5,567 nucleotides of DNA from Pelotomaculum sp. UBA3103 (GCA_002365855.1 DFAP01000095.1:1-5567); one strand, 5' to 3'; shown: positions 1-5,367, counted from the stretch's first letter. Translations and numbers: made by a program. Notes: generated from the letters alone by a model not told the origin.

Positions 1-1
1 T

Positions 2-328
2 GAACGTGCAAGATTACAACAAAAACACAGAAGCAGGCTGCAAAACCAGAAACTGAGCCAGTGGCAGTTTGGCAAGCTATACAAATACTTGGAATACAAG
101 CTAGCTGAAAAAAACATTCCCATCAAAAAAGCAAACGAAGCCTATACCTCGCAAACATGTCCTGTTTGCGGCCGGAAAAAGAAGGTATCCGGCAGAGTCT
201 ATCAATGTCACTGTGGATATTCTGAACACCGGGATATACATGGTGCCAAGAACATACTCACCAAAGAAAAGCATGGTGAGTTTCGGGACCTTGTAGTCAA
301 CGAGGTCAAGTATCTACGGATTGCCTGA
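2..328 (+). CDS. tnpB: RNA-guided endonuclease TnpB, C-terminal fragment (5' end outside window)
   Basis: TnpB is an omegaRNA-guided DNA nuclease, ancestral to Cas12, that cuts at the donor site left empty by transposon excision and so favours retention of the element. The frame is open from the window's first full codon at position 2 to TGA at 326-328, about 108 residues; family members are usually about 350-420 residues, so most of the protein is missing on the left only because of the window edge. A TTG at 89 is internal, not a start, since the frame continues upstream with a basic helix (Arg/Gln/Lys-rich) typical of the region before the zinc finger. The zinc finger is visible as CPVCG (Cys codons 158-160 and 167-169) and CHCG (206-208 and 212-214). 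It is followed by the HRD motif, whose Asp codon at 233-235 is the third RuvC catalytic residue, and by GAKNIL. No frameshift is seen in this part. Whether the nuclease is intact cannot be judged without the first two RuvC motifs. Confidence 0.93.
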   Translation, partial: ERARLQQKHRSRLQNQKLSQWQFGKLYKYLEYKLAEKNIPIKKANEAYTSQTCPVCGRKKKVSGRVYQCHCGYSEHRDIHGAKNILTKEKHGEFRDLVVNEVKYLRIA

Positions 329-329
329 A

Positions 330-494
330 GCAAGAAGTAGTAGAAGCCCTGAACCGGGCCAAAGTTGTCAAAGGGAAGCTATGCTAAAACATGATGCCTT
401 CGCGGGCAAGTATTTCCATAACGGGAGATGCGTTCAAGGGTTAGTATGGCATTGCTCTTTGAAACCCCCATCTTCTTAAGTGGGGGAGGTTCAC
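330..494 (+). ncRNA. Probable omegaRNA (reRNA) scaffold of the TnpB element
   Basis: TnpB guide RNAs are made from the element's right end, overlapping or following the tnpB 3' end, with the guide taken from flanking DNA. After the tnpB stop, three structures are visible. A small stem pairs TGCC (395-398) with GGCA (405-408). A main stem pairs TTCAAGGG (433-440) with TCTTTGAA (456-463), eight pairs including two G-U. A final hairpin pairs CCCCCA (465-470) with TGGGGG (481-486), and CTT (472-474) can pair with AAG (478-480) inside it. ATGC (428-431) could also pair with GCAT (449-452) in the loop of the main stem, giving a pseudoknot of the kind known for omegaRNAs. The scaffold probably ends at TTCAC (490-494), and the guide would start near 495. 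The 5' end is a guess; the RNA may begin inside tnpB. Confidence 0.6.
465..486 (+). repeat. Terminal hairpin of the TnpB element right end
   Basis: CCCCCA at 465-470 pairs perfectly with TGGGGG at 481-486, closing a ten-base loop in which a further three pairs can form. It lies four bases before TTCAC. In related elements the same position holds the last omegaRNA hairpin, and in DNA form the subterminal structure recognised by the Y1 transposase. It is not followed by a T run, so it does not look like a terminator. Confidence 0.6.
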
Positions 495-565
495 AGTAGC
501 TTGGTAATAGCTGACGGCTGATTGTATTTGACTACTGGTTGAATTTTAGAATGACGTGTCTTTAG

Positions 566-571
566 GATAAT
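566..571 (+). promoter_or_regulatory. Weak candidate -10 element for the PIN-domain gene
   Basis: GATAAT at 566-571 would place a transcription start near 578, about 29 bases before the preferred ATG at 607. No good -35 sits at 16-18 bases: TTGAAT (539-544) is 21 bases away, and the better-looking TTGACT (528-533) is 32 bases upstream. TAGAAT (547-552) is only 13 bases after TTGACT. The region 495-606 otherwise shows nothing gene-like. This is a tentative call. Confidence 0.2.
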
Positions 572-594
572 CAGGACAGAAAATACTGATGTTT

Positions 595-598
595 GGAG
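595..598 (+). promoter_or_regulatory. Ribosome binding site that decides the PIN-gene start
   Basis: GGAG at 595-598 lies eight bases before ATG 607, an ideal spacing. It falls inside the longer frame that would begin at ATG 589. The only candidate site for 589 is AGGA at 573-576, with a longer 12-base gap. The start at 607 is therefore preferred. Confidence 0.55.
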
Positions 599-606
599 TA
601 AAGACC

Positions 607-1437
607 ATGCCGCTAAAAAGATTATTTTTTCATTCAAAAACAAAAGAAGAAATGTTAAACTATTGCATAGTTGTTATTGATACTAATTTTTTTCTTAATA
701 CTTATAAGTGGAGCAGCATGACCACAGTAGAGGTTTTAGGTATCTTAAAAAAATTGTCCGATATTAATAGACTAAAAATCCCTTATCAAGTTGTTATTGA
801 GTATCTCACAAGAAGGCCAACTATAATTAGAGATTTAATTGATATTTGCAACAATGAATTATCAAGTCTTCAGAAAAACAGTAATGTTTCCAAACTATTT
901 CCCATATTTTCAGGGCAGGAGTATTTTAAAGATATTATTGCATCGGAAAACATGCTTAACTGTGGCATTAATCACCATAAAGAAACCTTAATTGAATTAA
1001 GGAATAAACTTAACATTTTATTTGATTACGACCCAATATTAGAACAATACGAGGCTATAATAAATAAGTCAATTCATGGTGTATATATTGAAGATGAAAT
1101 TAAAATTTTAAAAATTGAAGCCGAGGACAGGTATTGTAAAAACATACCGCCAGGTTGCAGGGATAACAAAAAAAATGAATGCATTAATGATTATATAATT
1201 TGGGCAACTATTTTAGATATAGGGAAAAAATTTAAAAAAGATGTTATATTTGTTACCGGACCAGAAAAAAACAATTGGGTGATTACAGATTTAAACAAAA
1301 AGGTTTTACATGCCCGCGTAGAATTAGTTCACGAGTTTTACGAGAAGTGTCAAAAATATTTCAAGATTATCACTCCCAGGGAGCTTATTGAAATTTTAAA
1401 ACCGGATGTTAAAGAGGAAACTAAAGTAGAACTGTAA
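607..1437 (+). CDS. PIN-like (PIN_8-type) domain protein, probable nuclease or degenerate nuclease
   Basis: PIN domains are metal-dependent RNases/nucleases with a cluster of acidic residues. From ATG 607 the protein has 276 residues (282 from ATG 589). Near the N terminus is VVIDTNFFLN, the first PIN strand with catalytic Asp25, then IPYQVVIEYLTRR with Glu65, matching the PIN_8 pattern of an aliphatic-DTN start followed by a (F/Y)LxRR helix. A divergent central helical region follows. Near the C terminus come IPPGCRDNKK, NDYIIWATI with Asp195, and FVTGPEKNNW. In PIN_8 proteins this last motif usually reads roughly VTDDxKxDW; here the expected Asp residues are Gly218, Pro219 and Asn222, so the final metal ligand may be absent. 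Family members are often longer, about 400 residues as I recall. The gene is AT-rich (16 G/C in bases 661-720), unlike topB, which suggests a separate origin. No partner antitoxin is visible; it stands alone between a transposon end and a terminator. The family call is from motif recognition; the substrate is unknown. Confidence 0.8.
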   Translation: MPLKRLFFHSKTKEEMLNYCIVVIDTNFFLNTYKWSSMTTVEVLGILKKLSDINRLKIPYQVVIEYLTRRPTIIRDLIDICNNELSSLQKNSNVSKLFPIFSGQEYFKDIIASENMLNCGINHHKETLIELRNKLNILFDYDPILEQYEAIINKSIHGVYIEDEIKILKIEAEDRYCKNIPPGCRDNKKNECINDYIIWATILDIGKKFKKDVIFVTGPEKNNWVITDLNKKVLHARVELVHEFYEKCQKYFKIITPRELIEILKPDVKEETKVEL

Positions 1438-1532
1438 GAAGTTTATATATGACAATTAAGATATAAAATATACGTGTGTTTAAATGATTTATAGTTCAAG
1501 ACTTTTAATGTACAAGGTTTGTTATGATCAAA

Positions 1533-1560
1533 GCACCCGGATGGAAGCGGGTGCCTTTTT
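1533..1560 (+). terminator. Rho-independent terminator after the PIN-domain gene
   Basis: GCACCCG (1533-1539) pairs perfectly with CGGGTGC (1548-1554) around an eight-base loop and is followed by C and five T (1556-1560). It lies about 95 bases after the PIN stop codon. On the other strand the stem is followed by only three T, so it acts mainly on + strand transcripts. Confidence 0.88.
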
Positions 1561-1568
1561 GCTGGTAC

Positions 1569-1598
1569 AAAATAAAAAGGGGCAGGATTACTGCCCCC
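1569..1598 (-). terminator. Rho-independent terminator of the zinc-ribbon gene (minus strand)
   Basis: On the minus strand CTGCCCC-type arms form a perfect seven-pair stem: GGGGCAG at 1579-1585 with CTGCCCC at 1591-1597 in plus orientation, with a five-base loop. Read leftward, the stem is followed by a T-rich run (TTTTTATTTT) at 1569-1578. It starts about 16 bases after the stop codon of the minus-strand gene and sits only eight bases from the + strand terminator at 1533-1560. Confidence 0.9.
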
Positions 1599-1613
1599 AG
1601 AGATGGTATAATA

Positions 1614-1913
1614 TTAGCGATTTGATACTTGGCGGAAACAATCACTGCAATATACAGGTCTGTCTCCACTCGGCTGAAATGGAACCTGCGTTTCTTTATT
1701 GCAACTTGCACATACGGCCGGGTACATTTGACGGTTCTGGCGGTAGTCACCACTGTTGCTACGCCTGTTTTGGTTCTTGCGGGCTGCACGACAGTCCGGG
1801 CAGCGTCCTGGTTCATTGGTAAAACCTTTCTCGGCAAAAAACTCTTGTTCCGACACTGAAAATACAAATTCGATGCCACAGTCACGACAAGTTAAATAAC
1901 GATCTTCAAGCAT
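1614..1913 (-). CDS. Small double zinc-ribbon protein
   Basis: The protein has 99 residues with two four-cysteine clusters. The first, Cys9/Cys12 and Cys38/Cys41, lies in the pattern LTCRDCGIEF...EQEFFAEKGF...PGRCPDCR, typical of the 'probable zinc-ribbon' family seen in Firmicutes and Chloroflexi. A basic, Asn/Arg-rich linker (about 43-62) leads to the second ribbon, Cys68/Cys71 and Cys89/Cys92, in the CxxC-x17-CxxC pattern with VPFQPSGDRPVYCSDCF. The start ATG (1911-1913) has a strong ribosome site (GAGGGGG) seven bases upstream. The gene has its own terminator and a candidate promoter, so it looks monocistronic. It converges with the PIN gene and diverges from the 75-residue gene. No enzyme domain is present. 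The function is not known to me; proteins of this type are presumed to bind nucleic acid or protein, or to act in redox or zinc handling. The long open frame on the opposite strand here is a shadow. Confidence 0.92.
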   Translation of the reverse strand: MLEDRYLTCRDCGIEFVFSVSEQEFFAEKGFTNEPGRCPDCRAARKNQNRRSNSGDYRQNRQMYPAVCASCNKETQVPFQPSGDRPVYCSDCFRQVSNR

Positions 1914-1920
1914 TTAAAAA

Positions 1921-1927
1921 CCCCCTC
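1921..1927 (-). promoter_or_regulatory. Ribosome binding site of the zinc-ribbon gene
   Basis: The minus strand reads GAGGGGG here, with seven bases (TTTTTAA) to the ATG. This fixes the start at 1913 and excludes the alternative antisense frames. Confidence 0.8.
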
Positions 1928-1941
1928 TTATAATTTTGCTC

Positions 1942-2050
1942 CATTGGTATAGGAAAAAACAACTTTATTCCCTAACCAATAGAATATTTGAGAGAGGGAA
2001 AATGTAAAACCTAACCATTAGAACTTTTTTTATTATAACACATTGGTATA
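1942..2050. repeat. Cluster of four related ATTGGT/ACCAAT-type motifs in the zinc-ribbon gene leader
   Basis: In plus orientation, CATTGGTATA occurs identically at 1942-1951 and 2041-2050. Between them CCTAACCAATAGAA (1971-1984) and CCTAACCATTAGAA (2011-2024) differ at one position and are 40 bases apart, nearly four helical turns. The inner motifs are roughly the reverse complement of the outer ones: ATTGGTATAGG (1943-1953) can pair with CCTAACCAAT (1971-1980) with one bulge. In the minus-strand mRNA this would be a stem about 20 bases upstream of the ribosome site. It could be a repeated operator, a leader RNA structure, or the relic of a small element. Confidence 0.5.
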
Positions 2051-2060
2051 TACACCACAA
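2032..2060 (-). promoter_or_regulatory. Candidate sigma-A promoter for the zinc-ribbon gene
   Basis: On the minus strand TTGTGG (2060-2055) and a perfect TATAAT (2037-2032) are separated by 17 bases. Transcription would start near 2025, giving a leader of about 110 bases that carries several repeats. The spacer holds the palindrome GTATATAC (2046-2053) inside an imperfect TTGG...CCA arrangement, a possible operator. A second, weaker candidate downstream on the same strand is TTTACA (2008-2003), 16 bases, TATTCT (1986-1981). Confidence 0.5.
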
Positions 2061-2112
2061 GTTTATTTTTAATCTTGCAGTAGAGAGATACTTTTTAGTG
2101 TATACTTAGATA

Positions 2113-2123
2113 AAGGGAGTGAT
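2113..2123 (+). promoter_or_regulatory. Ribosome binding site fixing the start of the 75-residue gene at 2131
   Basis: AAGGGAGTGAT matches the anti-Shine-Dalgarno complement (AAGGAGGTGAT) at nine of eleven bases and ends seven bases before ATG 2131. A GTG at 2119 in the same frame lies inside this site and so is unlikely to be the start. TATACT at 2101-2106 could be a -10, but the nearest -35-like box (TTGCAG, 2075-2080) is 20 bases away, so the promoter is uncertain. Confidence 0.6.
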
Positions 2124-2130
2124 AATAATT

Positions 2131-2358
2131 ATGCAAAATAGCATGAATATTTATTGTGATAAAGTGAATAAAGATGTTGTGATTCAGTTTGATTTTGATA
2201 GTGTTGAAAATGGAATATTTAAAATAAAAAGAGCACTAAATAATCAAAAATTTAATTGCTTGAGTCTTGTTTATCCGGATTGCTGTAAATTGTGCACCCC
2301 AATGACAAAATTTGATATCTGGGAAAAGTTAATTAAAAAATTTAGAAGTTCTAATTAA
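2131..2358 (+). CDS. Small cysteine-containing protein of unknown function
   Basis: I do not recognise this protein. From ATG 2131 it has 75 residues, with no signal peptide and no membrane segment. It has five cysteines: Cys9, Cys43, and a tight group Cys51, Cys52 and Cys55 (YPDCCKLC). Such a set could bind zinc or another metal, or act in redox chemistry; this is inference. The N-terminal half is acidic and hydrophobic (VVIQFDFDSVENGIF), and the C-terminal end (FDIWEKLIKKF) looks like an amphipathic helix. The gene is AT-rich (15 G/C in bases 2161-2220), like the PIN gene and unlike topB. It diverges from the zinc-ribbon gene and ends 64 bases before topB with no terminator in between, so topB might be partly read from its promoter. 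The coherent codon pattern and good ribosome site support a real gene. Confidence 0.72.
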   Translation: MQNSMNIYCDKVNKDVVIQFDFDSVENGIFKIKRALNNQKFNCLSLVYPDCCKLCTPMTKFDIWEKLIKKFRSSN

Positions 2359-2412
2359 AAGGCAGAAATTAGCTATCGGTTTTCAGTAAAGATAGATAAT
2401 ATCATTTGAATT

Positions 2413-2417
2413 GAGGG
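2413..2417 (+). promoter_or_regulatory. topB: Ribosome binding site of topB
   Basis: GAGGG lies five bases before ATG 2423. A TTG at 2411 would extend the frame by four codons but overlaps this site. The family's usual N terminus also begins at the ATG. GATAAT at 2395-2400 could be a -10 box for topB, but no matching -35 is seen. Confidence 0.65.
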
Positions 2418-2422
2418 ATTAC

Positions 2423-4510
2423 ATGAAAACGCTTGTGCTGACTGAAAAACCAAGCGTGGCACGGGAAATTGCCAGAATTTTAAAATGCAACGTCAGGAGC
2501 AAAGGATATATGGAGGGGTCAAGTTTTGTGGTGACCTGGGCACTTGGACATCTGGTTACCCTTGCTGAGCCGGATGATTATGACCGGAAATACAAGGAGT
2601 GGCGTCTGGAAGATTTGCCCATGCTGCCTGCCAGCATGAAATTAAAAGTGATCAGGCAAACTTCCCACCAGTTTCAAGTGGTTAGAAATTTAATGAAACG
2701 GGATGACCTTAAAGAAATGGTGATAGCCACAGACGCCGGGCGGGAAGGGGAACTGGTGGCGCGTTGGATCATGGTCATGGCCAACTGGCGAAAACCTTTT
2801 AAACGTCTGTGGATTTCATCACAAACCGACGATGCCATTCGTGAGGGTTTTACCAATTTGAAGGCCGGGGCATCATATAACAATTTGTACGATGCAGCTG
2901 TGTGCCGGGCGGAGGCTGACTGGCTGATCGGGCTTAATGTGACCAGGGCATTAACCTGTAAATTTAATGCCCAATTAAACGCCGGCAGGGTTCAGACACC
3001 AACCCTGGCCATGATCGTGAACCGTGAGACAGAAATCAAACAATTTGTCCCGGTGGACTATTGGACCATCCGGGCGGATTTCGGAGAATATTTTGGAGAC
3101 TGGCGGAACCATGACGGAAACAGCCGGATTTTTAACTATGCCCATGCGGAAGATATAGCTGCTAAGATAAAAGGGCATCATGGTGTGGTCAAAGAGGTGC
3201 GCAATGAGAGCAAGAGCGAGCCCGCGCCCCTGGCTTACGATTTAACAGAATTGCAGAGGGACGCCAATAAACGGTACGGATTTTCAGCGCAAAAAACCCT
3301 ATCTGTACTACAGGATTTATATGAGCAGCACAAGCTCGTTACTTACCCGCGAACAGATTCCCGTTATATAACCTCAGATATTGTACCTACTCTTGCGTCC
3401 AGGCTAAAAAGCATCTCGGTCGTGCCCTACGCGGAGTTTGCAAAGCCTCTTTTGCAAAAAACCTTGAATCCGACAAAACGCTTTGTAGATAACAGTAAGG
3501 TTACTGACCACCACGCCATTATTCCAACTGAACATCCGTTGCGGATAACCTCCTTGAAAGAAGAGGAAAGAAAACTTTATGATTTAATCGTTAGACGGTT
3601 TATTGCTGTCTTATACCCCCCTTACCGTTATGACCAGACCACCTTGATAACTATAATTAACGGCGAGAACTTTCACTCCCGGGGCAAGGTGGTCAAAGAT
3701 AAGGGGTGGCGCGCTCTAACCTCTAATCCTACTGAGAAAGATAACTCGAACAACGAGGCGTTGCCCGAACAGACATTGATCCTGCAAAGAAAAGGCGAGG
3801 TTAAACAAGTTAAAGGTTTTAAAATCAATAAATTAAAAACCAAACCGCCAGCCCGATATAATGAAGCAACTTTACTGACCGCTATGGAGAGCCCCGGCAA
3901 GTTTATTGAAGACGAGGAATTGCGTGAAACCATGAAAGGCAGTGGACTTGGGACACCTGCCACCCGGGCGGAGATCATAGAAAAACTGCTTAATACCAGT
4001 TATATCGAGCGCCAGGGGAAAGAGTTGGTCCCTACATCAAAGGGGATTCAGTTAGTAAATCTTGTTTCGCCAGCTTTGAAAACCCCGGAATTAACTGCCC
4101 AATGGGAGCAGAGGCTTTCCAACATTGCCAGGGGCGAAGGCAGTAAAAAAGAATTTATGTCAGATATACGACAAAATACTATTGAGCTGGTTAGAAGCGT
4201 CATTGCCGACACGACCGTTTATAAGGCGGATAACATTTCAAAAACCAAATGTCCCGTATGCGGTAAATATATGCTTCTGGTAAACGGCAGAAAAGGGAAA
4301 ATGCTAATTTGTCAGGATCGCTCCTGCGGGCACCGACAGCCAGAAAAACAAGATGATCTAAGTTACAGAAGTTCCAAAAATGCCAGCAGGGTAAATCAGA
4401 AACTAATCTCCCAGTACAGCGATCAAACATCGATTGCAAATAATCTGGGTGATTTATTAAAAGCCGCGTTAGCAAAAGAAAACAAAAGGGATAATAACAT
4501 ACAGGTATAG
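2423..4510 (+). CDS. topB: DNA topoisomerase III (type IA)
   Basis: This enzyme cuts and passes single DNA strands through a 5'-phosphotyrosine link, decatenating replication and recombination intermediates, often with a RecQ-type helicase. From ATG 2423 it has 695 residues, close to the 727 of B. subtilis TopB, and looks complete. The N-terminal Toprim domain (about 1-140) shows LTEKPSVAREIARIL with Glu8 and ATDAGREGELVARW (Asp104, Glu108, Glu110), the metal-binding motif in its Firmicutes TopB form. The type IA core follows, with CRAEADWLIGLNVTRA, NAGRVQTPTLAMI and the active site LVTYPRTDSRYI, whose nucleophile is Tyr308. Later come DHHAIIPT (about 362-369), YNEATLLTAME and GLGTPATRAEIIEKL, all typical. 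The C terminus has one four-cysteine zinc ribbon (Cys610, Cys613, Cys630, Cys635) and a basic tail. GC is higher than in the genes to its left (35 G/C in bases 2701-2760), suggesting it belongs to the core chromosome. The next gene starts 21 bases after its stop, so the two are probably co-transcribed. Some integrative elements carry their own topB, but no conjugation gene is seen here. Confidence 0.97.
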   Translation: MKTLVLTEKPSVAREIARILKCNVRSKGYMEGSSFVVTWALGHLVTLAEPDDYDRKYKEWRLEDLPMLPASMKLKVIRQTSHQFQVVRNLMKRDDLKEMVIATDAGREGELVARWIMVMANWRKPFKRLWISSQTDDAIREGFTNLKAGASYNNLYDAAVCRAEADWLIGLNVTRALTCKFNAQLNAGRVQTPTLAMIVNRETEIKQFVPVDYWTIRADFGEYFGDWRNHDGNSRIFNYAHAEDIAAKIKGHHGVVKEVRNESKSEPAPLAYDLTELQRDANKRYGFSAQKTLSVLQDLYEQHKLVTYPRTDSRYITSDIVPTLASRLKSISVVPYAEFAKPLLQKTLNPTKRFVDNSKVTDHHAIIPTEHPLRITSLKEEERKLYDLIVRRFIAVLYPPYRYDQTTLITIINGENFHSRGKVVKDKGWRALTSNPTEKDNSNNEALPEQTLILQRKGEVKQVKGFKINKLKTKPPARYNEATLLTAMESPGKFIEDEELRETMKGSGLGTPATRAEIIEKLLNTSYIERQGKELVPTSKGIQLVNLVSPALKTPELTAQWEQRLSNIARGEGSKKEFMSDIRQNTIELVRSVIADTTVYKADNISKTKCPVCGKYMLLVNGRKGKMLICQDRSCGHRQPEKQDDLSYRSSKNASRVNQKLISQYSDQTSIANNLGDLLKAALAKENKRDNNIQV

Positions 4511-4517
4511 TGTTATT

Positions 4518-4523
4518 AGGAGG
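4518..4523 (+). promoter_or_regulatory. Ribosome binding site of the LiaF-like gene
   Basis: A perfect AGGAGG lies eight bases before ATG 4532, within the 21-base gap after topB. A TTG at 4529 in the same frame is too close to this site to be preferred. The spacer is mostly a run of six T. Confidence 0.85.
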
Positions 4524-4531
4524 CTTTTTTG

Positions 4532-5272
4532 ATGGATTTTCAAAGAAAACCGGTACACTGGGGATTTTTGTTCATTACTTTAGGCATCATCTGGCTTCTC
4601 AACAATCTTAAAATTGTACAGGTGGACATAGTCCGCGTCATTCTCATCTATTGGCCGGTTTTGTTAATTATTTGGGGTATCGGTGCCATAACACAGGGAT
4701 TAGATAATGAGTATAACGGCAAGCAGAAAAAAAGGTTCCTATCAGGCGCTTTCCTAACCGGTATAATTCTAGTAGTGGCTGGCGCCGCCATTTTAGGACG
4801 GAATATTGGTCTGTATTATTTTAATTTTACGATATTATGGCAGGCATTTTGGCCCGTTGTTTTGATATTCATAGGTTGGAATCTTTTAAGGGGTACCTCC
4901 AGTGTTGGCAGGACTCATTGGGCTGTAATGAGTGGCATTGATATGAAAAATAGTGAATGGAAGGTTCAAAGCGGCAACTATATAGCCTTTATGGGGGGAG
5001 TTGACCTTGATTTAACCGCAGCGGAAATACCTGAGCAGGAAATATTTCTTAATCTAACAGCTGTCATGGGCGGAATTAAAATAAAAGTGCCGCCAGAACC
5101 TGGTATTGAGTTTGATGCTACAGCTTTCCTGGGCGGAGTAAAATTCCTCCAGGAAGAAAGCGGGGGTATCTTCGCCAGCAGAACGTTTGTATACGAGGGT
5201 GAGACAGGAACTAAGAGAAAGCTTATTATTACAGGCAGAGCAATGATGGGTGGGATCGAAATCGTAAGATAA
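4532..5272 (+). CDS. LiaF-like membrane protein (cell-envelope stress response family)
   Basis: LiaF proteins are membrane-bound and, in Bacillus and relatives, inhibit the LiaRS two-component system until cell-wall antibiotics act on the envelope. This 246-residue protein is close to the about 240 residues of B. subtilis LiaF. Four membrane segments are visible at about 10-26, 34-53, 70-89 and 100-119, with a short charged loop (NEYNGKQKKR) between the second and third. The soluble C-terminal half matches the LiaF/DUF2154 domain, a beta-helix of repeated rungs: AFMGGVDLDL (152-161), AVMGGIKIKV (177-186), AFLGGVKFL (198-206) and AMMGGIEIV (237-245). There is no signal peptide; the first segment follows a short basic N terminus. 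No histidine kinase or response regulator lies nearby in the window, so a link to LiaRS is not shown; many such proteins occur alone. The gene is probably in one operon with topB and is followed by a strong terminator. Confidence 0.9.
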   Translation: MDFQRKPVHWGFLFITLGIIWLLNNLKIVQVDIVRVILIYWPVLLIIWGIGAITQGLDNEYNGKQKKRFLSGAFLTGIILVVAGAAILGRNIGLYYFNFTILWQAFWPVVLIFIGWNLLRGTSSVGRTHWAVMSGIDMKNSEWKVQSGNYIAFMGGVDLDLTAAEIPEQEIFLNLTAVMGGIKIKVPPEPGIEFDATAFLGGVKFLQEESGGIFASRTFVYEGETGTKRKLIITGRAMMGGIEIVR

Positions 5273-5291
5273 ATATATTTAACCCGACTCT

Positions 5292-5365
5292 TAACCTTAA
5301 TCCCTGGTAAAATAAATCCCGGTACATCTGAAGCCTTGCACTGGGATTTTTGTGTTTTAAGGTTA
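5292..5365. repeat. Outer inverted repeat enclosing the terminator
   Basis: TAACCTTAA (5292-5300) is the exact reverse complement of TTAAGGTTA (5357-5365). The nine-base arms enclose the terminator hairpin, so a larger cruciform or RNA structure is possible. The arms are AT-rich, and the match may help termination or be incidental. Confidence 0.55.
5314..5358 (+). terminator. Rho-independent terminator of the topB / LiaF-like transcript
   Basis: AAATCCCGGT (5314-5323) pairs with ACTGGGATTT (5340-5349) over ten positions with one G-U pair. The stem can extend by two pairs (CA/TG) beyond a mismatch, leaving a ten-base loop. The downstream arm runs into TTTTTGTGTTTT. It lies about 42 bases after the LiaF-like stop. 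Confidence 0.85.
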
Positions 5366-5367
5366 TT

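Larger units (their letters stand above)
1..494 (+). mobile_element. Right part of an IS200/IS605-type (TnpB-carrying) insertion element, cut by window edge
   Basis: The stretch combines the C-terminal end of a TnpB reading frame with about 165 bases of structured non-coding DNA and a terminal hairpin (465-470 with 481-486), followed by TTCAC at 490-494. This layout, tnpB then subterminal structure then right end, is the usual architecture of IS200/IS605 and related TnpB elements. Such ends carry no long inverted repeats, and none is seen here. The left end, and any tnpA transposase, lie outside the window, so it is unknown whether the element is autonomous. The right boundary at 494 is inferred by analogy with related elements that end shortly after a C-rich/G-rich hairpin; it could be off by a few bases. 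Confidence 0.72.

Noticed and set aside
528..552. TTGACT followed by TAGAAT as a promoter for the PIN gene
   Set aside because: The spacer is only 13 bases, too short for a sigma-A promoter.
1604..1612. Perfect extended -10 (TGGTATAAT) on the + strand at the 3' end of the zinc-ribbon gene
   Set aside because: No -35 is seen at the right distance, and it would drive only antisense transcription into the zinc-ribbon gene. An antisense RNA cannot be excluded but is not supported.
1484..1885. Open frames on both strands overlapping the zinc-ribbon gene in other frames
   Set aside because: They overlap the well-supported minus-strand zinc-ribbon gene and contain two terminator hairpins. Their many Cys/His/Val residues reflect antisense reading, and they have no convincing ribosome sites.
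607..1913. Toxin-antitoxin pair made of the PIN protein and the zinc-ribbon protein
   Set aside because: The genes converge, each has its own terminator, and the zinc-ribbon protein does not resemble an antitoxin; there is no sign of co-expression.
1942..2050. CRISPR array or MITE
   Set aside because: The repeats are only 10-14 bases, unevenly spaced and in mixed orientation. The outer copies are direct rather than inverted, and no target-site duplication is seen.
2674..4475. Several minus-strand open frames inside topB
   Set aside because: All lie inside a complete, motif-rich topB frame and have no recognisable family; they are shadows of its codon use.
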